Source of the DNA: Burkholderiales bacterium
Lineage (GTDB): Bacteria; Pseudomonadota; Gammaproteobacteria; Burkholderiales; Burkholderiaceae_C
Direction of reading: 5' to 3'
NCBI GenBank assembly: GCA_016702555.1
Contig: JADJDV010000006.1
Coordinates: forward strand, 372,001 to 436,000
Length of the DNA stretch: 64,000 bases
Numbering within the stretch: the stretch's first letter is position 1; every line of letters starts with the position of its first letter. The notes below the pieces were generated by a model. That model saw nothing but the letters and a program-made list of their open reading frames with translations, was not told the origin of the DNA and did no database searches. A program made the translations under genes and the position numbers. Positions 38,037 to 50,452 of this stretch are shown one piece after another.

Positions 38037-39127
38037 GCCGGCTTGGCGCGCTGGCGCGTTCTGGCTGCGGCCGCCGGACGGGCGCCGGCGGCCATCAGGT
38101 CGGTGGCGCACGGCAGCAGCAGCGTGTCGGTGCCCAGCCCGCGCGCGGCCAGCACGGCGTTGACGCTGGCGCGCGCCACCGCCTCGGCGGCCATGGTGCA
38201 CAGCACGTTGAAGTCCAGCCCGCCGGACATGCCGGTCGACAGGGCGAACAAGGTGTCGCCATCGCTCATGGTGTGCACTGGGCGGATCGCGCGCGCCAGG
38301 CCGTCGTGGCCGGCACCGGCCAGGCGCTGGCATTGCGCTTTGCTGAGCGGTGCGTCGGTGGCAATCACGCCGATGGTGGTGTTGGCGCCGGCCAGCAGCG
38401 CCAGTGGCTTGTCGCCGGCCAGCGCCGCTGCCACGCTGCCACGCAGTTGCTGGCCGTCTTCGGTGCGGGCGCCGGCGATCGGCGTGCCGGTGGTGGGGTC
38501 GACCACGTCGCCCAGCGCGTTGACGGCGATCAGCGCGCCGACGGTGGTGCCTTCCAGCATGACCGAGGCACTGCCGATGCCGCCCTTCATGGCGTAGGGC
38601 ATGCCGAACAGCTTGCCCACCGTGGCGCCTGCGCCGGCGCCGACGTTGCCTTGCACGGAAGGCGTGTCGCTGGCGGCCTGGCAGGCCTTGAGGCCGGCCT
38701 CGGCGTCGGGGCGCAGGCGCGCGTCGCCCAGGTGCAGATCGAACAGCACGGCGGCCGGCACGATCGGCACGACCTGGCCCGGCGCGCTGCCGACGTAGAG
38801 GCCAACGCCCTCGTCCTCCAGCCAGCGCATCACGCCACCCGCCGCGTCCAGGCCCCAGGCGCTGCCGCCGGCCAGCAGCACGGCGTGCACCACGCCGACC
38901 AGGTTGGCGGGATCGAGCAGATCGGTCTCACGCGTGCCCGGCGCGGCGCCGCGCACGTCGACGCCGCCGACCGCGCCGGCGCGCGCGATCACCACGCTGC
39001 AGCCGGTGGGGCGCCGCGTATCGGTGAAGTGGCCAACCTCGATGCCGCGCACCCGCGTGATGTCGCCGGGGTGCAGCGTCGGCGGTGCAGCGGCGGAAGT
39101 CGAGCGGGCGGCGGGTTTTCGGGGCAT
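38033..39127 (-). CDS. P1/DmpA-family self-processing aminopeptidase
   Basis: Members of peptidase family S58 (DmpA, BapA) and relatives cleave themselves at a Gly-Ser or Asn-Thr bond to expose an N-terminal nucleophile and act on small peptides or amides. The 364-residue product has the N-terminal GHFTDTRRPTGCSVV and LLAGGSAWGLDAAGGV blocks and GNVGAGAGATVGK followed by KGGIGSASVML, with the likely cleavage/nucleophile Gly-Ser. Start 39127 (MPRKPAARS) is chosen over 39163. No signal peptide. It is translationally coupled to the TAXI gene, suggesting a shared substrate. Confidence 0.8.
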   Translation of the reverse strand: MPRKPAARSTSAAAPPTLHPGDITRVRGIEVGHFTDTRRPTGCSVVIARAGAVGGVDVRGAAPGTRETDLLDPANLVGVVHAVLLAGGSAWGLDAAGGVMRWLEDEGVGLYVGSAPGQVVPIVPAAVLFDLHLGDARLRPDAEAGLKACQAASDTPSVQGNVGAGAGATVGKLFGMPYAMKGGIGSASVMLEGTTVGALIAVNALGDVVDPTTGTPIAGARTEDGQQLRGSVAAALAGDKPLALLAGANTTIGVIATDAPLSKAQCQRLAGAGHDGLARAIRPVHTMSDGDTLFALSTGMSGGLDFNVLCTMAAEAVARASVNAVLAARGLGTDTLLLPCATDLMAAGARPAAAARTRQRAKPA

Positions 39128-39164
39128 GTGCGGGAGGCGGGAAAGGTTCGGGTGGGCGCCCATG

Positions 39165-39755
39165 TTAGCGCGGCCTGGTGTCTTGCCCGCCGCTCGGTGA
39201 GCGGCCGCGCCGCTTGTGGCGCCGCCACAGCCCCCAGCCGAAGGACACCGTGGTGTAGGCGATCAGCCCGCCGGCCACGGCGAACAGGGCCAGCCCGACG
39301 ACGAGTGGCTTGCCCAGCGCCTGGATGCGCTGCCAGGCCGTGGGTTTGACGTCGCCGCTGGCGCGCGCCTCGGCATGTGCCTCTTGCGTGATGCGGGCGA
39401 TCTCGGCCTCGGCGTCGGCATCGGGCACGGGCTGGCCGATCACGCGCGCGCCCGTCTTGTAGGCCAGGTAGTAGATCGGCCCGAAGGTGAGCGGGTTGGT
39501 GATCAGCGTGCTGCCCATGGCCGCCGGCAGGTTGGCGCGCAGCACGATGGCGGCCGCGGCCGACACGGGAATCTGCGCGATCGGGATCAACAGGCCGAAG
39601 AAGATGCCGATCGCCACGCCCAGCGCGACGCCGCGCCGCGACAGCCGCCACAGTCGCCGCTGGGCGAGCCACGGCGCCATCCAGCGCGTGAAGCGGCTGG
39701 CGAGCAGTTGCTCGCGCGTGGGAATAAGACGCCGGAGGGTGGAACGCAGAGGCAT
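39165..39755 (-). CDS. DUF2062 membrane protein
   Basis: A 196-residue protein with the DUF2062 core: RRGVALGVAIGIFFGLLIPIAQIPVSAAAAIVLRANLPAAMGSTLITNPLTFGPIYYLAYKTG, then a charged loop (DADAEAEIARITQEAHAEA) and a last helix LVVGLALFAVAGGLIAYTTV. The function is unknown; the family often lies near lipid or cell-envelope genes. ATG 39755 is used. A GTG at 39764 would add three residues. Confidence 0.8.
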   Translation of the reverse strand: MPLRSTLRRLIPTREQLLASRFTRWMAPWLAQRRLWRLSRRGVALGVAIGIFFGLLIPIAQIPVSAAAAIVLRANLPAAMGSTLITNPLTFGPIYYLAYKTGARVIGQPVPDADAEAEIARITQEAHAEARASGDVKPTAWQRIQALGKPLVVGLALFAVAGGLIAYTTVSFGWGLWRRHKRRGRSPSGGQDTRPR

Positions 39756-39785
39756 AGAAGGCACAGAGGGGCGAAGCTTTGCCTC
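39735..39785. repeat. Short A/G-rich intergenic repeat (CGCAGAGGCATAGAAGGCACAGAGG)
   Basis: GGAACGCAGAGGCATAGAAG followed by GCACAGAGGGGCGAAGC has the look of the degenerate cgcagaggnncagag dispersed repeats that lie between genes in many Burkholderiales. It overlaps the start of the DUF2062 gene, so that start is slightly uncertain. Confidence 0.35.
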
Positions 39786-39873
39786 GGTTCCTGAAGAATG
39801 TCCGGCATGTGCGTGGACGTTCTGGCGCGCCGCTGCGTGATTCGATTCAGCGGCTACCGCGCGCGCCGCTGGC

Positions 39874-40361
39874 TCACAGCCACTTCTGCATCAGCAGCGC
39901 CTGCCCTTCGCCAGGGTCGAGCACGTAGGGCGCGAAGCCGAAGCGCTCGTAGCTGCGCAGGGCGCGCGCATTGCCGCTCAGCACTTCCAGCGTCAGCTTG
40001 CAGCAACCGCGCTCGCGCGCATGCGCCTCGCACGCGAAGAGCAGCGTTTGTCCCACGCCTTGGGCGCGGTGGGCGGGCAGCACCGCGATGTCGTGCACGT
40101 TGAGCAGCGGGCGAGCCTTGAAAGTGGAGTAGCCCTCGAAGGTGTTGATCAGCCCGACTGGCTGGACGCCGACCCAGGCGATGAAGCTGGCGGCCAGCGG
40201 GTGCGCGGCCAGGTCGTCGCACAGCCGCGCCCGCACATCGGCGGACAAGGGCGTGCCGCCGCCCATGGGGTCTTGGGCGTAGGCGTCAAGCAGGGCGATC
40301 AGCGCGGCGCGGTCGGCGGGTGCGCGGTAGTCGACGCGGCGCACCTGCACCGCGTCAGCGC

Positions 40362-40365
<4 letters not shown>
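39874..40365 (-). CDS. GNAT-family N-acetyltransferase
   Basis: A 163-residue acetyl-CoA-dependent transferase of unknown substrate. It shows the GNAT core: [51 protein letters not shown] with the acetyl-CoA loop RAQGVG, then [24 protein letters not shown]. The first codon appears to be TTG at 40365, overlapping the gcvP TGA (TTGA). An in-frame GTG 15 bases later is an alternative. It is probably co-transcribed with the glycine-cleavage operon. Confidence 0.85.
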
Positions 40366-43251
<2,886 letters not shown>

Positions 43252-43276
43252 GGCAAGTGCTCCGGGCAAACAAAGT

Positions 43277-43323
43277 GCAAGGCGCACCGCCAGGCGGCTT
43301 TGGGGCCCGCGGATGCGCCTTGC
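43277..43323. repeat. Inverted repeat between gcvH and gcvP
   Basis: GCAAGGCGCA (43277-43286) and TGCGCCTTGC (43314-43323) form a perfect 10-bp stem with a 27-base loop in the 94-base gcvH-gcvP gap. There is no T-run. It may stabilise the gcvTH part of the message or set the gcvP translation level. Confidence 0.6.
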
Positions 43324-43345
43324 GCCGCGCTGTGGCAGCGCAGAA

Positions 43346-43711
43346 TCAGGCGGCGAAAGCGTTGTAGCCGGCTTCGTCCATCAGCGCGGCAATCTCATCG
43401 GGCTTGGCCAGCTTGACCTTGAAGAACCAGCCAGCGCCCATCGGGTCGCTGTTGGCCAGGCTCGGCTCGTCGGCCAGCGCTTGGTTCACTTCAACGACTT
43501 CGCCGGTCACCGGCATGTACACGTCGGCGGCGGCCTTCACGCTTTCGACCACGCCGGCGGTGTCTTTCTGTGCGTAGGTTTTGCCGATTTCGGGCAGTTC
43601 GACAAACACCACGTCGCCCAGCGCATCCTGCGCATGCTGCGTGATGCCGACGGTGGCGATGTCGCCTTCAACTTTGACCCATTCGTGGTCTTCGGTGTAC
43701 TTGATGCTCAT
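43346..43711 (-). CDS. gcvH: Glycine cleavage system H protein
   Basis: Lipoyl carrier of the glycine cleavage system. The 121-residue protein begins [16 protein letters not shown] and carries the lipoylation lysine K59 in [16 protein letters not shown]. The ending [23 protein letters not shown] is standard. The start at 43711 is fixed by the conserved N-terminus; an upstream open frame to 43873 is not part of the gene. It lies between gcvT (67-base gap) and gcvP. Confidence 0.97.
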   Translation of the reverse strand: MSIKYTEDHEWVKVEGDIATVGITQHAQDALGDVVFVELPEIGKTYAQKDTAGVVESVKAAADVYMPVTGEVVEVNQALADEPSLANSDPMGAGWFFKVKLAKPDEIAALMDEAGYNAFAA

Positions 43712-43778
43712 GGTTGCTCCAAAAAGAAGAGTGGGTTGCGCAAGTGGGGCAGGCGTTGCAGGCCGATTGGGCTTGCAA

Positions 43779-44978
43779 TCAACCGCGGTGGTAACGGGTG
43801 GGCACGAAGGGCGTGGCCGCCACTTCCATCGGCACCGGCTTGCCGCGCACCATGGCGAACACTTCGGTGCCAACGGTGGCGTAGTCGGGCTGCACGTAAC
43901 CCATGGCGATCGGCCGGTTCAGCGTGGGGCTGATCAGGCCGCTGGTGATCTGTCCGATGGTCTGGCCATCCATGTTTTCAAGCGGCGCGGGCTCGCGCAC
44001 CGGCACGCGCTCCTTGGCCATCAGCGCCACGCGTTTGCGGGTGAGCTTTTGCGCGGCCGGGTTGCCTGCGGCGTCCTGCATGAAGGGCAGCACCTGGTCG
44101 GCGCCCGGAAAGCCGCCTGCGCGCTCGCCGCCAGTGCGGCGCACTTTTTGAATGGCCCAGTTCAGGCCGGCTTCGGCCGGCGTGGTGGTGGTGTCGATGT
44201 CGTTGCCGTACAGGCACAGGCCGGCTTCCAGCCTCAGGCTGTTGCGGGCACCCAGGCCAATGGGTTTGACCTCGGGCTGCGCCAGCAGCTCACGCGCGAA
44301 GGCCTCGGTTTGCGAGCCGTGGATGGAGATCTCGAACCCGTCTTCGCCGGTGTAGCCGCTGCGTGTGATGTACAGGTCGGTGCCATTCCACGCGAACGCG
44401 CCGCCGGTCATGAACACCAGCTTTTCAACACCTGGCACCAAACGCTGAAGCACATCGACGGCCTTGGGGCCTTGCAGAGCGAGCAGGCCGCGCTCGGGCA
44501 TCGGCAGCACTTGGCAGCGGTCGCCGATCCTGGCTTGCAGGTGCGCGATGTCGGCCGCCTTGCAGGCACCGTTCACGATCAGAAAGAGCTGCGGCCCCTC
44601 GCGCTCGCCCGCCGCGCGCGGGCGGCTTTCGCCCGTGGTTTGGCCCGGGTCGCCCCAGTTGACGAACATCAGGTCGTCGATGATGGTGCCGTCATCGGTC
44701 AGCAGCAGGCCGTAGCGCTGCTTGTCGACACCCAGGCTCATCACATCGACGGGCATCACGCTTTCGAGCGCGGCGGCGGCATCCGCACCCACCAGCTTGA
44801 TCTGGCCCATGTGCGACACATCGAACAGGCCGGCGGCTTCGCGCGTGTGCTTGTGCTCGGCCATCAGACCGGCGGGGTATTGCACCGGCAATTGATAGCC
44901 GGCAAACGGCACCATGCGCGCGCCGAGTTCGACGTGCAGATCGTGCAGCGGGGTTTTGAGCAAGTGGTCAGCGGACAT
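43779..44978 (-). CDS. gcvT: Glycine cleavage system aminomethyltransferase (T protein)
   Basis: Transfers the methylene group from lipoyl-GcvH to tetrahydrofolate, releasing ammonia. The 399-residue protein has [26 protein letters not shown], the folate-site Asp region [34 protein letters not shown] and [22 protein letters not shown]. Start ATG 44978 ([10 protein letters not shown]) lies eight bases after GGAGAC. An upstream ATG at 45029 is rejected because it lies in the riboswitch expression region. It is the first gene of the gcvTHP operon. Confidence 0.96.
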   Translation of the reverse strand: MSADHLLKTPLHDLHVELGARMVPFAGYQLPVQYPAGLMAEHKHTREAAGLFDVSHMGQIKLVGADAAAALESVMPVDVMSLGVDKQRYGLLLTDDGTIIDDLMFVNWGDPGQTTGESRPRAAGEREGPQLFLIVNGACKAADIAHLQARIGDRCQVLPMPERGLLALQGPKAVDVLQRLVPGVEKLVFMTGGAFAWNGTDLYITRSGYTGEDGFEISIHGSQTEAFARELLAQPEVKPIGLGARNSLRLEAGLCLYGNDIDTTTTPAEAGLNWAIQKVRRTGGERAGGFPGADQVLPFMQDAAGNPAAQKLTRKRVALMAKERVPVREPAPLENMDGQTIGQITSGLISPTLNRPIAMGYVQPDYATVGTEVFAMVRGKPVPMEVAATPFVPTRYHRG

Positions 44979-45004
44979 GCAAGTCTCCATGAATGGGGAA
45001 GTCG

Positions 45005-45024
45005 CACGACCTTTTTTGGTCGTG
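45005..45024 (-). promoter_or_regulatory. Expression-platform hairpin below the glycine riboswitch
   Basis: On the minus strand CACGACC (45024-45018), loop AAAAAA, GGTCGTG (45011-45005): a perfect 7-bp stem between the second aptamer and the gcvT ribosome site. No U-run follows, so it is more likely to act on ribosome access than as a classical terminator. Confidence 0.55.
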
Positions 45025-45035
45025 GGCACGCCCGG

Positions 45036-45236
45036 CTGTCCGCTTTACCTGAGAGATTCACGCGGCCGATGCTGCGCTTGCTCCTTCGGTGGAAGGCGGC
45101 GCAGGTGCGCCGGCCTTCTCTCTCCAGCAGGGATGGCGCCTCGTTGCCGGGGCGCTTGCCAGTCCATTTTGCCTGAGCGTTTAGGTCATACCGCGCGCCT
45201 TCGGCGGCACCCTCACTGGAGGGTGCGCTCTCCTGA
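45036..45236 (-). promoter_or_regulatory. Tandem glycine riboswitch
   Basis: Two consecutive aptamers upstream of gcvT on the minus strand. Aptamer 1 begins CAGGAGAGCGC, includes GCCGAAGG and closes with CTCAGGCAAAATGGAC. Aptamer 2 begins CTGGAGAGAG, includes CACCGAAGGAGCAAGCG and closes with AATCTCTCAGGTAAAGCGGAC. These are the conserved glycine-aptamer words, and in other bacteria such riboswitches turn gcv operons on when glycine is high. The first aptamer is less canonical (GCCGAAGGCGCGC) than the second. Confidence 0.93.
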
Positions 45237-45508
45237 CACGCCGATTCTAAAGGTCGAGTGGGGCACTAGCTGCATCATTTGGCGCACACACTTGTTCTAG
45301 GGTTCTGAAGGTTCAGGCATGGGCTGGTCGATGCCATTCGGGTGCCCTGGAACTCCATTGTGCTGCGTGAGTAATCCGCAAGGACAAAGGGGACCGCTCG
45401 TGGACAGGTTAAGCATGATAGGCTCCACTGCCAGTTCGATCCAGATTCGTTAATGCTGGAGAGGATTTACCTCTTGCCCGATTACATCTAGTTGTTGAAG
45501 CGCAAGCC
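45237..45508. other. Intergenic region between the riboswitch and the lipoprotein gene
   Basis: About 270 bases with lower G+C than the flanks. It must hold the divergent promoters for gcvT and for the lipoprotein gene, but I see no convincing -35/-10 pair on either strand and no coding frame. Confidence 0.4.
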
Positions 45509-47440
45509 ATGACACGCACCTTCGATGCGCACTTCAAACTGCACATGCTGCTCGCCAGCGTGGTCGCTGCTGCGCTGGTTGCATGCGGCGGAGGGGATTC
45601 GCCCGAGTCGAGCCCAGCACCAGCACCAGCACCAGCACCAGCACCAGCACCAGCACCAGCACCAGCACCAGCGGAATCTTCACAGCAGATCCGCCTGCTG
45701 ATGGGCGACGGGAGCAGTTTGGGCAACCTTGACGGTACTGCACACAACGCGCGCTTCGGCAAGAGGCTGACTGCGGTCGGCGGTCCAGACGGGACAGTAA
45801 TCATCGCAGATCACGATCACGGTACCATCCGTCGTCTGGATCGTGGAGGCAATGTTCGCACTGTGCACCGTTTTGACGGTGGTATAGATTTGTGGGCCGA
45901 TCCGCAAATCGGTCAAGCGTTTGTCACTGAGTCGATCGGCCCTGAGAACTCACGATTGATCACCTGGGGCGCGGATGACATGGTGGCCACCATCGCCACG
46001 CTTTGGGGCAGCGCGGGGCTTGATGGGGTGGCGCCGTTCGCCCGAACAACGAATGGCTCAGTCTGGTTCGGCGACCGTCATGGCAGGTTGCTCCGGCAGT
46101 GGGTCAACGGCCAGATCGAGCAGGTGGGAGGCGGATTTTCAAGCTTTATCTGGACCGACATGGAAGCCGACAGCGCGGGCAATGTCCATGTTCTGGAGTC
46201 ATCGCGGTTGAGTAGCTTTGCGCCGGATGGTCGGGTGCTTGGCCAGTGGTGGGTGCCCGGGGGCGGCAACGGTTTGGCGGTGGTAGGAGGGAATCAACTT
46301 TGGGTGAGTGTCGTCGAGCGAGACGGGGATAGCCGACTTGGACGTCTGCGCCTGCTGCGCGTCGGGTCGGATGGCAGCTTCGAGCCGATCGGACCACCGA
46401 GTCCAGGGTTCGATTTCTACGCCACGCGCACGCGGTTGGTGGGAGCTACCAGAGATGGCCGCCTGCTGGTTGCCACCGATGGTGGGATCATGCAGTTTCA
46501 CAACAACGCTTGGTCGTTGCTGGCGGGTAGCACAGCACCGTCACCGTTCTGGAGCGCGCCGGCTGTGCGTGTGGCTGAAAGTGGGCGCATTGTTTTCAAC
46601 GGGCAGGCCTACGACGCGCAGGGGCGACCGCTGGGTGCCGACTTCGTGCCTCACCTGACGACCACGCGCTGTTTCTCCAGCAGGGGTCTGTTTGACATCA
46701 CCGATCCAGGTCAGATCGTGCGCGTGACTGGCCCCGCGGAAGCCGATCGCACCACGTTGCCAGTTACGGTTCCAGCACCGGAGATTTTCTGTCCACACTT
46801 CGTCTGGCAGACTGCCAGCGGCCGCATTTACGTTTTCCACAGCGATGGGAATCCGGCGCCTTCCGGCGGCACGCTGTCCGAGCGTTTGCCAGACGGCACA
46901 CTCCGACGCGTAAACTCGATTGCCTCTGCGTGGATATCGTCGATGATCGGAAGCGATGATGGGCGATGGCTCTACTTGGCGGCTGGCACAGATTCGATCT
47001 CCAACAGCAGCACCCAGGTGCTCCGCGTGGATTTGACTACCGGCGTGGTTGACACTTTAGCTGGCGCTCTGATTGGGGGCAGCATAGTGGACGGTACTCG
47101 GCAGCAGGCACGTTTTGTTGACGTGACCCTTCATGCGGTTGATGCAGAGGGTAATGTCTACTTGACTGACTCACCTCTGCGCTCTGAGCCGCCATTGACT
47201 ACAGTGCACTTCCCCATCTATTACTCCACCGGCGGGTCTGGTAGACCGCGCAACACGGTCGTGCGCCGCATCTCATCCACCGGTGACACGAAGACCCTGG
47301 CCGGGAGTCCGAACCTGTATGGCTACCGTGCGGGTCCAGTTCCCGGCTCCCTGCCGTCCATCGACAGCCTGGCCGTCGATGCGCAAGGCGTGATGTATGC
47401 AGCCAGTGGGCCGTCGGTTATCCGCATTGAGGCACCCTAA
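45509..47440 (+). CDS. Putative lipoprotein with (Pro-Ala)10 linker and NHL/propeller-like repeats
   Basis: A 643-residue precursor of unknown function. A signal peptide with lipobox ALVAC26GGGD gives a lipidated Cys, then a (PA)10 spacer, then a long beta-rich domain with NHL-like repeats (GGPDGTVIIADHDHGTIRRLDRGGNVRTV, ADSAGNVHVLESSRLSSFAPDGRVL, DAEGNVYLTDS, DAQGVMYAASGPSVIRIEA), suggesting a surface or periplasmic propeller. The G+C and third-position bias are visibly lower than in neighbours, suggesting horizontal acquisition. A Met at codon 13 (45545) could be the true start. It stands alone between the gcv and liv operons. Confidence 0.65.
   Translation: MTRTFDAHFKLHMLLASVVAAALVACGGGDSPESSPAPAPAPAPAPAPAPAPAPAESSQQIRLLMGDGSSLGNLDGTAHNARFGKRLTAVGGPDGTVIIADHDHGTIRRLDRGGNVRTVHRFDGGIDLWADPQIGQAFVTESIGPENSRLITWGADDMVATIATLWGSAGLDGVAPFARTTNGSVWFGDRHGRLLRQWVNGQIEQVGGGFSSFIWTDMEADSAGNVHVLESSRLSSFAPDGRVLGQWWVPGGGNGLAVVGGNQLWVSVVERDGDSRLGRLRLLRVGSDGSFEPIGPPSPGFDFYATRTRLVGATRDGRLLVATDGGIMQFHNNAWSLLAGSTAPSPFWSAPAVRVAESGRIVFNGQAYDAQGRPLGADFVPHLTTTRCFSSRGLFDITDPGQIVRVTGPAEADRTTLPVTVPAPEIFCPHFVWQTASGRIYVFHSDGNPAPSGGTLSERLPDGTLRRVNSIASAWISSMIGSDDGRWLYLAAGTDSISNSSTQVLRVDLTTGVVDTLAGALIGGSIVDGTRQQARFVDVTLHAVDAEGNVYLTDSPLRSEPPLTTVHFPIYYSTGGSGRPRNTVVRRISSTGDTKTLAGSPNLYGYRAGPVPGSLPSIDSLAVDAQGVMYAASGPSVIRIEAP
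45614..45673 (+). repeat. Hexanucleotide tandem repeat (CCAGCA)9-CCAGCG
   Basis: Ten in-frame hexamers encode (Pro-Ala)10 in the lipoprotein stalk. The repeat is nearly perfect, so its copy number is likely to vary by slippage, changing the spacer length without shifting the frame. Confidence 0.95.
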
Positions 47441-47836
47441 GTAGAGCCAAAGACTCTGGGCGTTGATGTTGGCCGGACATAAAAGAGCTTGTCCCCGTAT
47501 TTGCGGACACGGCCTATTCGCAACGTAGCGCCTGAAGGCGCCTGAACTCTCTGGGTGATTTTGACCTGATCCCCGCAGGGGTGTGCGCGTCAAGCATGAA
47601 CTCCAATGCTCCACACCATATCCACGACGCCTGAGATGAAAACCGAACACCGTCAATAACGGGCCTGCAGCGGACTATGACTGCGGGGGCGCAATCCTGA
47701 CCAAAAAACCGGACGCGAAGGACGCGAAGATCACGCAAAGGATGCAAAGAACAGCCAAAAAGATGGGTTGTTCTGAATTTCTTGCGTTCTTCGCGAATCC
47801 TTGGCTTCCTTCGCGTCCGGCTATTCTGTGCGGCAG
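47441..47836. other. Intergenic region, no gene, contains a long inverted repeat
   Basis: Nearly 400 bases between the lipoprotein gene and livF (convergent ends). No convincing coding frame. The left half has GTAGCGCCTGAAGGCGCC (a short stem). The right half is a dispersed-repeat-type inverted element (47709-47820, separate entry). Confidence 0.6.
47709..47820. repeat. Inverted repeat element with GACGCGAAGG arms
   Basis: CCGGACGCGAAGG (47709-47721) and CCTTCGCGTCCGG (47808-47820) are perfect 13-base inverted arms. Inside are degenerate echoes (GACGCGAAGATCACGCAAAG and CTTGCGTTCTTCGCGAATCC). The overall 112-base element, with ends repeated inward, looks like a MITE or REP-type dispersed repeat and may double as a bidirectional terminator for the converging genes. 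Confidence 0.75.
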
Positions 47837-48646
47837 TCACACACCCAAATGCTGCGTCAGCAACTCCGGCTGCGCGATCAGCGCCTCGGACGTGTCTTCA
47901 AACACCACCTCGCCCTTGACCAGGATGACGTTGCGGTCGGTCACCTGGGTCACGTGCTTCCAGTTCTTGTCGACGATGACGCTGCTGATGCCGCTCTGGC
48001 GGATCACGTCGCAGATGCGCCAGATCTCGCGCGCGATCAGCGGCGCCAGGCCTTCGGTGGCTTCGTCGAGGATCAGCACGTCGGGGTTGGTCATCAGCGC
48101 GCGGCCGATGGTGAGCATCTGCTGCTCGCCGCCGCTGAGCTGCTGGCCGCCGTGGTTCAGTCGTTCGGCCAGGCGCGGAAAGGTCTCCAGCACGCGCTCG
48201 TAGGTCCAGTCGCGCTGGCCGCGCGTGCCGGGGCGGGCCGCCATCTTCAGGTTCTCGACCACGCTCAGGTTGCCGAAGATGCCGCGCCCCTCGGGCACGT
48301 AGGCCACGCCGAGTTGCGCAATTTCATACGGCGCGCGGCCGGTCATCGGCTTGCCCATCACCAGCACGCCGCCGCGGCGCGGCTTGACCAGGCCCATGAT
48401 GGATTTCAGCAGCGTGCTCTTGCCCATGCCGTTGCGCCCCATCAGGCCGATGGTCTCGCCGCGGCGCACCTGGAAGCTGATGCCCTTCAGGATGTGGCTG
48501 GCGCCGTAGTAGGTGTGCAGGTCGAGCGCGTGGATCAGCAAGTCGGGATCGGAGGGCGGTCGCTCGATGCGGTCGCCGGCGCGCGGGCGCGGCGACAGCG
48601 GGTTGTTCGGGTCGTCGGGGACGTTGGCGTTGGCTTCGGTCGCCAT
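47837..48646 (-). CDS. livF: Branched-chain amino acid-type ABC transporter ATPase, LivF-like
   Basis: One of two ATPases powering a LivHM-type importer. The 269-residue protein has Walker A GRNGMGKST, Q-loop region VAYVPEGRGIFGNLSV, signature LSGGEQQ and Walker B VLILDEATEGL, all typical of LivF. It carries an N-terminal extension of about 35 residues (ATEANANVPDDPNNP...) compared with E. coli LivF. The start at 48646 lies one base beyond the livG stop. It is the last gene of the operon. Confidence 0.93.
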   Translation of the reverse strand: MATEANANVPDDPNNPLSPRPRAGDRIERPPSDPDLLIHALDLHTYYGASHILKGISFQVRRGETIGLMGRNGMGKSTLLKSIMGLVKPRRGGVLVMGKPMTGRAPYEIAQLGVAYVPEGRGIFGNLSVVENLKMAARPGTRGQRDWTYERVLETFPRLAERLNHGGQQLSGGEQQMLTIGRALMTNPDVLILDEATEGLAPLIAREIWRICDVIRQSGISSVIVDKNWKHVTQVTDRNVILVKGEVVFEDTSEALIAQPELLTQHLGV

Positions 48647-48647
48647 G

Positions 48648-49407
<760 letters not shown>

Positions 49408-49415
<8 letters not shown>

Positions 49416-50436
49416 GGCGCTCTCCCTTGCGGCCGGTGAAGCGGGTCAGCAGGCCCAGCAGCCCGCGCGGCGCGAAGATGATCACCAGCACGATGAAGCT
49501 GCCCATCCACAGCTGCCAGTGCTTGCCGGTGTTGAAGTCGCCGATGGCGGGCAGGTCCTTGAACAGCTCCAGCATGAATTCGAAGGCGAAGGCGCCGACG
49601 ATGGCGCCGGCGAAATTGCCCATGCCGCCCAGGATCACCATCATGATGGCGTGCGCGCTCATGTGAAAACCCATCAGTTCGGGGTTGATGTAGCCGGTCT
49701 GCGCGCCCCACAGATAGCCGGCCAGGCCGGCCAGCGCGCCGGCCAGGGTGAAGGCGGTGAGCTTGTAGCCGAAGGAGCCGAAGCCGACCGCGCGCATGCG
49801 GTGCTCGTTGATGCGGATGCCGGCCAGCGCCCGGCCGAACGGGCTCCACAGCAGGCGGCGCAGGAAGGCGTACACCCCGATCAGGCAGGCCAGCACGAAG
49901 TAGTAGAAGACGCGCTTGTTCTCCAGATCGAAGAGCAGGGCGTCGGGCTTGAAGTTGATGTACTTGCCGTCCGAGCCGCCCAGCCCGAGCGGGAACAGGC
50001 CGAAGAAGCTGATCTCCTTGTTGTCGAAGATCAGATAGAACATCATCTGCGCGAAGGCCAGCGTCACCATGATGAAGTAGATGCCGCGCGTGCGCACCAC
50101 GAAGAAGCCGATGATCAGCGCCGCCACGGCCGCCACCAGCATGGCCAGCGGTAGCGACCACCACAGGCCGATGGCGCCGTTGTCGGACGACACCAGCGCC
50201 AGCGCGTAGCCGCCCAAGCCGAAGAAGGCCGCGTGCCCCAGCGACACCAGCCCGGTGACGCCCTGCAGCAAGTCCAGACTCATGGCGAAGATGGCCAGGA
50301 TCATCATGCGCGCCACCATCTGCTGGTAGAACTCGCTGCCGACGAAGGGGAAGGCCGCCAGCGCGATCAGGCCCAGCACCAGCACGGCCTGGATGCTGCG
50401 CGGCAGGGTTTCGAGGTTGGATTGGGGGGCGCTCAT
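49408..50436 (-). CDS. livM: Branched-chain amino acid-type ABC transporter permease, LivM-like
   Basis: A 342-residue permease with about 8-9 membrane segments. The conserved LivM segments LSLDLLQGVTGLVSLGHAAFFGLGGYA-type (present as MSLDLLQGVTGLVSLGHAAF), GIYFIMVTLAFAQM and the cytoplasmic coupling loop FGRALAGIRINEHRMRAVG are visible. The gene begins 16 bases after livH and overlaps livG. Confidence 0.94.
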
Positions 50437-50452
50437 GGCGTGCGGGTCGTCC

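Noticed and set aside
45614..45673. CRISPR-like array
   Set aside because: It is a simple in-frame hexamer repeat without spacers, encoding Pro-Ala.
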